Shown: in pieces, positions 49,359 through 60,000 of the stretch | Layout of the letters: the number at the start of each line of letters is the position of its first letter | Numbering within the stretch: position 1 is the stretch's first letter | Source: Membranipora membranacea | Taxonomy: Eukaryota; Bryozoa; Gymnolaemata; Cheilostomatida; Membraniporidae | NCBI GenBank assembly: GCA_914767715.1 | Contig: OU612068.1 | Span: 33,110,001 to 33,170,000, forward strand | Direction of reading: 5' to 3' | DNA: 60,000 bases | Made by a program: the position numbers and the translations under genes | The notes under the pieces: model-generated | Told to the model about the DNA's origin: nothing | What the model saw: the letters and a program-made list of their open reading frames with translations, nothing else | The model's database searches: none

Positions 49359-50581
49359 TCTGTTAACAAAAAATATTCCTAACTTAAATATCATGTAGTT
49401 ACGGAACAAGTTAATTCCATTTTGACAGTGAAAAACTACTCCACAAAAAATACTTTTACAGAAACCATAGGTACTTATAGAAAAATAATTTTTGCAATTT
49501 TGCTCAAAAGCGCAACGTACACCAGGGAGAATGGATTCTCCCTTCTGGCACCACCTTACTTCAAAGAGAACAGGTATTTTTTTGCCTAGAAAGTTAGTGA
49601 TACGATGGCTGTTATATCCTGGAACCATACATCATTGTCACTATGATACTGTATATCGCATAATTCAATCCCAGATAATAGCCTTAGATCCAGACCAGGC
49701 ACTGTGGAGTATTCTCCAGAAGAGGAGTTAATGTAGGTCTACCGTTGGGTTGTGGGGGATATGAGTAGCCTGGGGGTGAATCCCCTGAGATTATTGCAGC
49801 CTCTCATGTGTGCCTAACACTTAGGTTACAATCGCTGCTTCATAATGCTGTATGCAATAATGTGTTTACAGAACTTTATAGCCATGCAGCTGTTGCATTG
49901 TCAACAGCCACTGGAGCCATTAATCCACTTCATCTGTGCTAAATGCATTAACATAAATATTGAAAATTATATACCATCTTTCCAAGTGGAAGATTCATTT
50001 CTATAATTATAGATCATTGGTCCTGTCACTACCGAATAATGATAAACATCCACAATCTGGCAATCTGCAAAGTGCTCCATAAATGCTCCACAGATGCATG
50101 TCATATTGAGTGACACCGGAAAGCAACTCTCCAATGGGGTTTCACTAGCCTTGTCACGTGGCCTCGGTTTTTTGGGTAACAAAAGAAACAAACCGCAGCC
50201 GCGTGACAAGGCTAAAGTTTCACAAGAATACCACATGAAAGTGTCTGCAGTTTATTGGCATTCTAATTCATGACATGCCAAGTAGCAATGAATAAAATCA
50301 TGTGAAGCTTAAAAATAAACAGATATGCATTTAAAAAAATTTAAGACATGCAGTGAATCATGACAGATTTATTTGGCATATTGCATTTGGATAATCAGGT
50401 ATTCACTATACAACAAGGTTGATTTACAAAACAAAAAGTTCTATTGACATTATTATCTACAGTCAAAATATTATGATCGCAGGCTAGATAGTAGAGTTGG
50501 TTCAGTAGAGTCACTGTGGGTCACTGTGGGTTATATTATTATATTCAGTCGATTATATCCAGTCAGTCATAAGATCTTTCC
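49359..50581. other. Intergenic region between DEG/ENaC start and nicalin stop
   Basis: Likely promoter region of the channel gene plus the nicalin 3' UTR side. It contains the hairpin at 50146-50214. No exon can be supported. Confidence 0.5.
50146..50214. mobile_element. MITE-like hairpin with TAGCCTTGTCACG arms (family copy 2)
   Basis: 25-bp arms (left from 50146, right ending 50214) pair with two mismatches around a short loop. The outer arm shares CCTTGTCAC with the hairpin at 26911-26940. Confidence 0.65.
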
Positions 50582-53500
50582 TTACGCTTTCTTCTGTTTG
50601 TTCATCAATACAGCAGCTAGACTAGGGTAAGCCTGTAATCAGGAATTAAGTTAGTACATTTCGTCTATCTACTTTACACACAATGAAGTAAGCTAACAGG
50701 TGGTGGGGCTCTTTGGGCCTTACACAGTTTACCTATTACTTCAAAGTTTATTATTACTTAAAAGTTATTATATCAAAGTTGGTTTTTTTACTATGATTAT
50801 AGTTATTTCGCTTTTCTCTAAATCATGGAAGTGAACTAGCAGAAAGTAGCAAAAAAACCAAAATTGGCCAATAATTCTGTGGACGAATATTTTTATAGAA
50901 AATCTAGATAAACAATATAATAATAAACATAAATAATGGAGCCAAACAAAGACCAATATATCCTTTGCTGACTAGCCTATCTAATCTTTCCTGAGTGAGA
51001 AAGGCATTTGACTAAACAAAATAACTGAGCAAACCAAAAGAGAGGATTATGTTAAAACCTATTGCCCCTCCTCGTTGTGTGACAAAAACCATCATGGTTC
51101 TCATTACTATAGTAGGAGGACATAACTAGTATAATTTACAACAGAAGAAAGTGAGATTGTATATTTACCTGTGACAGCAGGTAGACCACAGCCAAGTATC
51201 CACATATGGCAAGGGCCAGCACTAAATCAAACACTGCTGGCTTAACACTGTCAACAAGAGAATACAGATCAAGTATGAAACAATTGATTCTCACTTACTC
51301 AATAGTATCAATTAATGTGTTCAGAGTTTTGAAGCTGATAAAGGTCTCATTTGATGATAAAATACACAATATGATATAAAGTTTGGCTGATCCAGCCCTG
51401 AGATACTTACTTGTAGACATGCATAGTTTCCACTGAGCTGTCGTACAACACAAACTCGGGATCTCTGCAAGAGAGATGCAAATGTATCATTTGTTATGAA
51501 AAGAATGGTTACACTACTGTGCTAACAGAATCCTAAGCTGGTACATGATACATTTGGTTTTGATGTGCTAAGACTGGTGGGTAGGGCTAGCTTACTTAAC
51601 TTTTATACAGCTGAATATTTCTATAGTGAGTGATGTGGTTAGGCCGAATTATAAATATTCTTATTTCTTCATTATTATAAGAGGCACAACAATCATTTGC
51701 CGAACCTTTGTTGAGAATTGTCTGACCACGAAGTGTATTAGAAGATGACAACTACCAATAACACAACAAGACTCTGGGATCCTCTAAGACTATATCTTAA
51801 TCCTAGATAATGAACTGAGCATGACCCGTGATGGTTTGTACCTCTTATCAGGGGTGTATCTGGTTTTAGCCACAGATTTGAGGTATCTGTTGAAGGCCTG
51901 CTCCAGACTGTTCAGTACTGGACTCTTATCGTCTATAAGCTGAGCGGCTCGAGGCTCCGAAGTAACCAGATTTAACCAAGCGCTGATCATAGATGGCTGT
52001 ACGGCCTACAAATATGATGAATCATTGATTGCTATAAGAGTAAACACAATATTAACAAGTCCAAATCATCAAAAGCTAATGTGGATACCTCACCAACACA
52101 TTGTCATTCTATGGAGTGAAATGTGCGTCACCGTGTAAATAAATAAAAAGATGTAAAAAGGGGTAACTCTTGCAAGTTTGTCTTCACTTCTTTTGTACAA
52201 GCCAATAATATTCACATACCAGATCATGCTGTAGGATATCGACTTGCTGAACTGTTCCATTACTCTCAGGTAACACAAACATATACCTAGCTAAGGCTTC
52301 ACCGATTATCTTCACTTTATCACCAAGCGCTTGTTTATTCACAGCGTCCCTGACGAAATGATGATATTGACTAATGGTCTGTTGGGCACTAGCAGTTATT
52401 GTGACAGGCAAACAGGGAATTACACTACCAAACAGTCACACACTTTTATTTTATTCACTGATCCAATTTGGCCGATTGTTTTTCTTTCCACATCCGCTCA
52501 TAGAAACAGCTATAATTTGGCTACTTTTATTCCTTGTTTTAACTATTTATAAACTCTCCCATTGTCATTATCATGTATAGCACATGAGCCAAGAGGAATC
52601 ATTGAATAAGATCGATATTCAAGATAGAAGAGAGCCATACTCAACTCACATAGTGTCTAAAGCTGAGGTTCTTGTGCGAGATTTGTGACTGCTTAGCGAG
52701 GAGATGGTCATGCCAGCCATCTTACTCATTGCGAACTGTTCATGCTCCCAGGCTAGCTGCACTTCTCCCAGATGAATCTTCTTATGTATCAGCTCATGAG
52801 GGATCTGCTGTTCAGCTGCGAGCACTTGAATTTTCTACAAATTTAGTTATATATATCATAATCCATCTTTAGTTATCGTCACTCCTGAATGTGATCACAA
52901 TCAGTAGACACATTCTTGCCTGCCACTTTGATGGTTATAATCCAATGGAGTCATACAGATATTGGTTGTGGCATCATCTTCATTAGCCTATCAACTTGGA
53001 ATAAATCAAGAATTCTTGAAGAAGCAATCATTTTGTGGTCTCCTCCCAGCACCTCTCCTTGTGATAGTAGGGCATTGTCACCCAATCAACATTATTAACA
53101 CCAACCAGGCTGAGAGATGATTGATTACTGGAAACAACTTGAAAAATGTAAGTTTAAATAGTGGACTATGTTTGGTGTGACATTTGGCACATGTCACTCT
53201 ATGCTATCCAGGCCACAATCATATGCAGTTGCCACAACCAACGCAAATGCATAATCAATGTCATCCAATCCTTCTACATATAATAGTAAAATATTTGTGA
53301 TTTCAGTTATCTTGATTCAACTTCTTTCCGAATTTGTATGCTTGTGAAAAAAGAAGGATCAAAGTTCTTTTTTCGTAAGCATTTACCTTCAATATTTCGT
53401 GATTTGATGTTCCCTCTTTAGGTGGTTTTGACACATGGATGAATAGCTTGGAGTTATCTTGACTCAGGCTGTCCAAGCATATAACAGATTCTACCTCACT

Positions 53501-56325
53501 AAGATAAGGGAACTCTGTAAATGTGAATAAATGTCTTATGAATAAAAATATGGGTCTTCTAACAGCAACCTGGACAAATATATTATATGAGTTAACCAAC
53601 AAACGAACCTTGCGTTGTGTTTGAAATGATGCGCCTCATGAATATTATGCTGTTGAATCAAGAGACACAAAAAAGTGTCATGTCATTGGAACAGGTTTGT
53701 TCACGACGAAGCTACAACCACAAATATATAACTACTATTTATATGTTTTGGCTACATCACTCACTATTTGACTCCTTCATTTCTTCTAGCCATTTTCTTG
53801 TACCAAAATAATTCATTTTAGCAGCACCAGAGAGCAGGAAGGCTACGTTGTAATTTGGTCTAGATGACGAATTGAATAGTCGAGAGAATATCCTCATTAG
53901 TTCTAAAAGAGCAGCTACTCCGCTGCCGTTAGAGTCAGCACCATATGATAGTCCCTGCATAATACAACGTGCAATTATGTATAATAATACAATGACAGGC
54001 ATGGCACAGAGGGATAAACCGACTTGACCAAACATCCAGCTTAAATACTTCGGCACAGACAAGACAGTGTATGTCCGATTAACTGCTCACCATATTGTAG
54101 CATAGAGATTTCATAGCACCCGATCTCTTTCAAGGTCATCAGGTTAGCCTTCTAACAAGCTTGATTCGATACAACCTTAATGGTACCTTCAAACAAACAT
54201 TGTCAGGACACATATAATGAGAGAAGAGACCGACCAGTTCTGATAGTACTTACCGGTGCAGCCCCCATCGAGTCATAATGGGCAGCTAATAATACTGTGG
54301 GTAATCTGTCAGCATTACCACTACCTTCTAATACGCCCTAAAATCAATCAACAGCAGTAAAGAAGAGGACCAATAACTCCAAAGATATGATTTTGATGAG
54401 AAGACGTATTGTTCCACATGGATTATTACATGGATTATTTCTCTTCCTTGAATATGTAATAACCAAAACCTGAGCCAAGTAGGCGTAGTGATGTCTCAAG
54501 TAATCTTCTAGTGTAGACTTTGAAAGAAAAAACACTTCTTATATAGTCCAAGTACAGCAAGTCGTCTCAAGATTTATAATCTCAAAAGAGACATTACAAC
54601 ATCTCATTGCCGTGACTGCTCATATTCCGATTCATACCTAACTTACTGTGATACCATTCAAATAAAGAAGATAACTCAATCATTTGAAGCTTACATGTAG
54701 GTTGATGGCTTTGTATTTGTCCAGTTTCTTGGCAGTGTGGATATTGACAGACATCTGAAATCCGTTAGCTGATACTGATTGTAAGAGTGCACTGGTAGCA
54801 GTAGGGGAAGAATCAGCTGTGATGAAAAATAACACAAATGTGAGTAAGCATATCTTTCTCAGGATATCAGCATCATTTGTCTAGCAAAGTGCAATCATTG
54901 ATGTGAGTTGGAAACATAAAATAATCAGTCAGTCAGTCTTAAAGTAAGGTTAACTCAACTTACTATTTGTAGCTGACTTGATGCTTTCATATATCTCTAG
55001 AACTTCTGTGTCTTCGATGGCAAAGTACACAGGCAGCACTGTTTCTTCAGTCAGCATTACGTCTTCCAAAGCAAGGAATTGCTAAAAATACAAAGTTTAC
55101 AGTGAATTTTAATCAAAAAAGTTTCAGCAGGCTGTTAGGGTGGATTGACGCTGATGTGAATAATGAATAGATTTAAATAAATATTAATACTGTTTTATAG
55201 TCTATCAAAACCTTGTTGCAAAATGTCTAGTTTTGAGGAAGCAATCTCTGTTTGACCGTAATCTCTTCACACGCAGGAAAAAAACTTATCCGAAAAAAAG
55301 TCAGAAGACATACCTCTCTCAGCTCCGAGGAGAGATTCCCAAGCTCGGAAGGGAGCAGTATTAACAAAGCTCCTGCGTTCTGGTCCATAAGTTGCCTGTA
55401 TGAGGACAGGTTAATCTCAGTAAGTCTGGCCACCACACATTTCCGAATCACTGAAGAGCTGCTCAAAGACCTGGCCTCCATATTTACGAGGGTACTTCTA
55501 CTGCCTGAAATAATCATATGAAGGTGAATAAGATCAGTAGTTTACTCAAGATATTGCCATAAATAATAAAAAATACTCTTTCTGTTGGATATATGTATGG
55601 TGGATATACATCATGAATATGAACGGAATACCATTAAAGGTCACTGAAAGCCTATTCTTCGCTAATCAAAGAGTCTAACTCACTTTAAAATCCGGAGTGA
55701 TTTTCAAATAGAAATACGAGATGGAGTTCATCGTTGAATCAAGAATGAGTAAGGGGGCCTTTTAACCTAATATCAATTCAAAATTCTCACCATTTTCGTC
55801 TTTAAATTATGAAATTATTTTCAAATTGTTCACACAGATAAGTTCAATAAAGTTCTATCAAGCTGGGACCGTTCGATTCCGAGGTTTTTGTTTGGTTGTT
55901 TTTTAATTGAAACATCAGCACTCATATAGCATTCTTTCCAAACATTGCCGCAAAACAAATCTGCATATTATATTGCAATTTTAAGAAGCAAGTTCTGCAG
56001 TGCAATGGAATCAAGGAGATGCATTATTTTATTATTAATTAAATTAGTATTCTATTATTATGCCAAAAAGAAGGCAACAACAATGAAGGAGTGTATCAAT
56101 TGAAACTATTATACCAAAGAGTAACACTAGTAACAGGGTTGCTCTTTGATTATACTCACCATATGTATTCCCAGCCAAGTCAAACTGATTCACTCTGTAG
56201 ACTGGGAAATTCTGTGCCCCATTTACCGGTGAGATAACCATCAGGAATGGCAGAATAACTATAAAAGTGACAGGCAAGCTGCTTTTGAGAGCCTCAAGTA
56301 TGTCAATACTGTTGTCAATCCACAT
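50582..56325 (-). CDS. NCLN: Nicalin, BOS complex subunit
   Basis: Thirteen exons: 56160-56325, 55314-55504, 54964-55081, 54695-54816, 54254-54337, 53765-53954, 53387-53514, 52650-52834, 52220-52349, 51842-52005, 51411-51464, 51169-51247 and 50582-50632. They join to 553 codons (human 563). Nicalin is an ER type I membrane protein with a catalytically dead M28-like lumenal domain; with NOMO and TMEM147 it forms the BOS part of the multipass translocon. Visible: an N-terminal signal anchor (FIVILPFLMV), FPVYRVNQFDLAG, LLAAHYDSMGAAP, YGADSNGSGVAALLELMR, MNYFGTRKWLEE, LFIHVSKPPKEGT, LAWEHEQFA, WLNLVTSEPRAAQLIDDKS and a C-terminal transmembrane helix followed by a lysine-rich end (NKQKKA). Start: ATG at 56325, the first Met before the hydrophobic segment. 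The reading frame continues upstream without another ATG. Confidence 0.96.
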
Positions 56326-56859
56326 GGCTGCCAAGATATATTAGCAAGAAGGAACTGGTGATCAATATAGAGCCGTGTGAACTGAATCAGCCAAGAAATC
56401 CTAATCTATCTCCTCTGGCTTGGCTATTAAATTACTTTTTTCTTTTCTAGAAAGATAAAATAGCAAAGTAAGTATGCTAACTTTGGTAGGACTAAATCCA
56501 CGAATCATAACAACTTTTGCCTGCAACAGAAACTTCCAGCAAAGCCACATTCAAATGACCTCAATTCAAAAAGAAGACAACTCTATGTCAGTCATGTGAT
56601 GCGCTATTAGCCAATGTGTTATGTTGTGACAGTGTCAGACAATTCCCAAAATAGTTTCTTTGCTTGCCATCTTGTTTTTGCTGAGTTTTGTTACACAGCA
56701 GGATAAAAACTACAAACGAAACCATAATCTTTTAATTGCCTGTTATAGGATAAAATTGATTATCACCACCTTTTGTAAATGAAAAGCACATTGTGTGATA
56801 CTCTTCTCTCCCTACTTACAATCAGTGCATTGCAAACACAACTGTGCAACTGCTAAAAT
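56326..56859. other. Region upstream of nicalin
   Basis: Nicalin 5' UTR/promoter side. If the exon at 56860 is real the region is a divergent promoter of about 530 bp. No other feature seen. Confidence 0.35.
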
Positions 56860-56941
56860 ATGGACAGAAAACAGCAGCACAAGAAGGGCCAGCAGAAGAC
56901 AGTGACAGATATCCGTAAGAAGTGGAAGGATGATAACTTGT
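56860..56941 (+). CDS. Possible first coding exon of an unidentified gene
   Basis: The ATG at 56860 opens a very basic, Lys/Gln-rich stretch (MDRKQQHKKGQQKTVTDIRK and on to KWKDDNL) that ends at a good donor GTGAGT. No downstream exon in the following 3 kb could be matched, so the gene would continue past the window or the reading is chance. The family is not recognised. Confidence 0.3.
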
Positions 56942-57314
56942 GTGAGTAGCCCAACTTTAATACAGTCTCAAAAAAATCCATTGTTTGTTATTGTTTGTTG
57001 ATGTCATCAATCAAGTGATTAAATTATCCCACCGAAAAACCGATAGGTTTGGAGGTGGTATTAAGGTAATGCCCATGAAGCAACTCTCATAGGGGACTTC
57101 TGACAACTTATGTGGCAGCTGAGCCCTATTTTTGCACACAATAAACACCTACAGTTTTGCCTATCCATCCTCAATTATTGTCAAGATAACTAGATTCATA
57201 CCTGATCTTCTCTTTGGGACTAGTATGAAAAACAGCAGTTGATGCTATGACATAGAAAACTTGCAACAGCCAGCACAGGTTTTTTGGCTTTTTCTAGCCA
57301 TTTTTATTCAATCC

Positions 57315-57342
57315 CATAGACATAGTTTTGTCTATGTCTATG
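57315..57342. repeat. Hairpin CATAGACATAG...CTATGTCTATG
   Basis: 11-bp perfect arms around a 6-bp loop. The arm word CATAGACA is shared with the hairpin at 17787-17826, suggesting a small foldback family. Confidence 0.5.
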
Positions 57343-57399
57343 AGGTTGTATAAAAATGTTTTGTCTATGTGCAATCCTCAATGAATCATCAGTGCAACT

Positions 57400-57680
57400 T
57401 AATAAAGCCTAAGTACCTGGGCAAAATGTGTAAAATCTGCTTCAATAGAAATGTTGATGGTTAAAATTTGCTCAACTAGAAATTTCTATAGCTCAAAGGC
57501 TAATATCTAAACGAACAGTCATACCTGAGCAAATCATTTAAGCCTTAGTGCCTGGTCAAAGCTTTTACAATCTGCTTTAATAGTAGTATCAATGGTTCAA
57601 AGCCACCTGCTTTGATAGAAATTTCCAAGGTTTAAAGGCTAATCACTAAAGCATCAGGTCATATCAAGGCCCAATATATA
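57400..57680. repeat. Diverged tandem duplication (about 130 bp x2)
   Basis: The order GCCTAAGTACCTGG...CAAA...CTGCTT...AATAGAAAT...GGCTAAT recurs with many substitutions just before the tRNA-like sequence at 57687. It may be part of the same composite SINE. Confidence 0.4.
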
Positions 57681-57686
57681 CAGTCA

Positions 57687-57770
57687 GGCTGAATAGCTCA
57701 GTGTGTAGAGCGTCTGCCTTGTACATACTGTTTATTAAGAATGTTGTGGGTTCGAGTCTCAACATGGTCA
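57687..57770 (+). mobile_element. tRNA-like SINE head
   Basis: A clear D-arm/A-box (TAGCTCAGTGTGTAGAGC) and T-arm/B-box (GGGTTCGAGTCTCAA) at tRNA spacing. The anticodon stem does not close, and two of seven acceptor pairs fail (GGCTGAA against CATGGTC). The putative anticodon loop CTTGTAC would give TGT (Thr). This is better read as a tRNA-derived SINE or degenerate tRNA copy than as a working tRNA gene. Confidence 0.5.
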
Positions 57771-58595
57771 GATTTTTTTCCAAATGGGTGCTTTATAACC
57801 GGAGCATTTTTACCGTAATCTTCTACTGCTATTGAGTTGTTTTCTGCAAGTACCCAACAGCTCAGTGGGCTAACGAAATACCTCTCTGCTTGCACTATTT
57901 TGCTACCGATATGCAAAAATTTCTGTGGTGAGAGGGCGCTAAACACCCCTCCCACACCCTCCCCGCCACGCCTACGGCATGTGGATTGGGCTGCGCCCGA
58001 TCATTATGCTCATCTCTAAAAAGTCAGTGAGTGAAATTTTTTAGAATATACGGCCCTGGATATACCCATTGTTAAACTCTGTGCTCCTAGGAGTTATCTT
58101 ATAACATAATTGTCATGTAATCTGCTTTACACTTCTCCCATGTGAGTTTAAATGACAGCAGCTATTGCTATGATTTCTTAATTATTTTCATTCATTCATG
58201 CAAACTTGTCACAGATTATACTATTATTCCGTTCTCTTATAGTAGCTGCCCATGTACGGCCTGTCATAAGTTCAGATAGCGGCAATTGCAATCTCCTTAT
58301 TATGTTCATTTTTTATCTAGACCAAATCGCCTGTATAACTTGTTGTGTCGTTGTATTTGTGACGTGTAACACCAATCATAGATATTCCTATTCGTTAAAA
58401 GCTTGCCACAGTTCTTTTTTTACCAGGCAGCATATATGACATGAGATGAATTATGTCTCAGTAACAATTACCTAATGGGCTGCAAAAAAAGCTGTGGGTT
58501 TAATTCTCAGACATAGTTGTGTTTGTGAGATATCGTCGGATTTTAGAATTTTACACCGCTAATTCCTATTGGGTGGAAGTAAAAGTCCTACATAC

Positions 58596-59353
58596 CTCCA
58601 GATCAGCTGTCGGCAACCTGGTCTATTTTCCAGTGCGGCCTAATAAACAATATTTTGCGGGCTGATTGTGGCCTTATGCCTGAAAAGATATATATTACAC
58701 ATTAATTTCGATACCCATCTCGCATTTTGTAATCTTGATATTCAAGTATGTAGGCACAATATATTTCAAAATAGTTGCCATTCAGCATTAAGCATGTAGC
58801 TTCCAAAGCCGTTTTTAGACATAATCATCTTAACTGTATTGGAGTTAACTCCTTTTTTAAGTGCTTTATGTTCAAAATAACCCAGAACGGTGACCTTTGG
58901 AAATTTGAATAAAAATTTTCGTTAATATCATAGTAATTAGTTTTTTTTAGCAAATCTTTCACCTTGAACAAGAAATGCAGATGAGTATCAACAAGTTTAC
59001 ATGTTACAAATGCTCCTGCTTTATCGCTGAAATGTTCCAGATTGCATCTAATTTTACAGGCATTCGCAAAAAACTTCCCCGTTGCGGAGGGGTGCCAGCA
59101 CCCCTCCCACACCCACCCTGCCCTTTTCCATACACATGCAAAACTTCACAAGATTTTTTGAATTAGTATTTCTGTTGAGCTGAAGTTCCTTGCAACATAC
59201 CACAGCTTTTACAAATAAATCTGTTTTAGTTTGTACATAGTTGTTACTCCGGTTCCGATTTTTTACCTGAAAGATATGTTGCGCCTTATTGTGTTGAGCC
59301 TGTGTAAAATGTGGAATTTTTTTAGAAAAAGGTTGCTCACCCATGCTCTAGAT
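58596..59353. mobile_element. hAT-type non-autonomous element 1
   Basis: Bounded by 8-bp near-identical duplications CTCCAGAT (58596-58603) and CTCTAGAT (59346-59353). Ends are CAGCTGTCGGCAACC and, inverted, CATGGGTGAGCAACC, degenerate forms of a hAT terminal repeat. 742 bp between the duplications with no intact transposase; contains the GC-rich block at 59085-59130. Confidence 0.6.
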
Positions 59354-59883
59354 CAGGGGTGCCCAACCTATGGCTCATGAGCCACCTCGGCTCATTTTGG
59401 CTTTTTGGGTGGCTCATTTTAATATTTGCAAATTTCACGCACTTTTTGGCGCGAATTTCATGCATTCAATTCATGCATGTACAATGTACATTAAATGTAT
59501 GTATAGTATGTATGTATACAAGTTCATTGTACTGTGTGCCTGCATTGTAATATGTGTGTAGAGTTGTCTTCTTGCAGACTTGCCAACCTAAATTTTCCAA
59601 AATGCTTACAAAAATTTGCAAAATGCTTAAAATGCTTACAAAACTCCAGGGCGCCTTATATGGCCAGAAATTGCCTCAAAATTTTTTTCGCGCTACGCGC
59701 AGAATCTCACACAATGACTTTGCATTGGAATTCTTGCCAACACTTATCCATTAATGAATATGATACATATATATCACTGACTGTTTCCATGTTGTCTACA
59801 CGCAACGTGGTCAGCTCATTTGGTTTAATTGATTTTTGAAATGGCTCATGTGAGAGAAAAGGTTGGGCACCCCTGCTCTAGAT
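59346..59883. mobile_element. hAT-type MITE 2
   Basis: Perfect 15-bp terminal inverted repeats CAGGGGTGCCCAACC (59354-59368) and its complement (59861-59875), with exact 8-bp target duplications CTCTAGAT on both sides (59346-59353, 59876-59883). 522 bp, non-coding. It begins exactly where element 1 ends and uses the same 8-bp sequence as its target. Confidence 0.9.
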
Positions 59884-59904
59884 CATGTTGATCTATTTGC
59901 TTAA

Positions 59905-59950
59905 ATTCGGAGTTGTTTTTCCTCCAATGGACAGGGGAGCAACTCCAAAT
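59905..59950. repeat. Hairpin GGAGTTG...CAACTCC
   Basis: Seven-base perfect arms (59909-59915, 59940-59946), extended by partial pairing outward, just right of the hAT MITE. Confidence 0.4.
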
Positions 59951-60000
59951 ACAGACAAATGAATCGTATATATGTTCACTCTGACCAGTGAACCATGAGT

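Noticed and set aside
56326-56334. Upstream start of nicalin at TTG
   Set aside because: The first ATG is at 56325; the frame continues upstream but has no ATG, and a non-ATG start is not needed.
57687-57770. Functional tRNA-Thr gene
   Set aside because: The anticodon stem does not pair and two acceptor pairs fail.
57900-57990. GC-rich block as a CpG promoter
   Set aside because: It resembles the block at 59085-59130 (shared ACCCCTCCCACACC), so it is more likely dispersed repeat sequence than a promoter.

Overview
This window is nuclear DNA from an animal. It is AT-rich, the genes are cut into many short exons (often 80-200 bp) with GT-AG introns, and the proteins are animal families: a FN3/TSP1/sushi/C-type-lectin receptor, a Fused/STK36 kinase, a DEG/ENaC-type channel, a cation-dependent mannose-6-phosphate receptor relative, GALNS sulfatase and nicalin. 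The compact introns and the receptor architecture suggest an early-branching invertebrate, with a sponge the most plausible guess. That is inference. I see no prokaryotic operon, CRISPR array or symbiont gene.

Layout: (1) 1-9951, minus: a large modular cell-surface receptor, running off the left edge before its membrane and cytoplasmic part. (2) 9952-17224: a repeat-rich gap with a 25-bp minisatellite, a decayed non-LTR reverse transcriptase embedded in AT-rich tandem repeats, and a 1.4-kb foldback transposon with 10-bp target duplications. (3) 17225-20662, plus: a mannose-6-phosphate-receptor-like sorting receptor. (4) 21335-33636, minus: STK36/Fused kinase, about 28 exons, convergent with gene 3. 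(5) 34072-40893, plus: GALNS (N-acetylgalactosamine-6-sulfatase), head-to-head with STK36 across 435 bp, with a duplicated, apparently mutually exclusive exon and a 1.1-kb minisatellite in its last intron. (6) 41449-49358, minus: a DEG/ENaC channel, convergent with GALNS. (7) 50582-56325, minus: nicalin (NCLN). (8) 56860-60000: a possible first exon on the plus strand, a tRNA-like SINE head and two abutting hAT-type elements.

The genes do not form one pathway. Two neighbours share a lysosomal theme (an M6P-receptor-like sorting receptor and a lysosomal sulfatase), nicalin and the channel act in ER and plasma membranes, and STK36 belongs to ciliary/Hedgehog biology. For GALNS, NCLN, the channel and the M6PR-like gene I joined the exons by hand. 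Each gives a continuous frame of the size expected of its family (526, 553, 638 and 302 aa).

The strongest observation is in GALNS. Two homologous copies of the exon carrying the SDNGA metal-site segment sit in series (140 and 137 bp, both 2 modulo 3). Exactly one copy must be used to keep the frame, which predicts two sulfatase isoforms. Other points of note are triplicated splice-donor segments in two genes, a channel that deviates at both the HG gating motif and the selectivity filter, and a [CTLD-TSP1-sushi] module repeated within the receptor.
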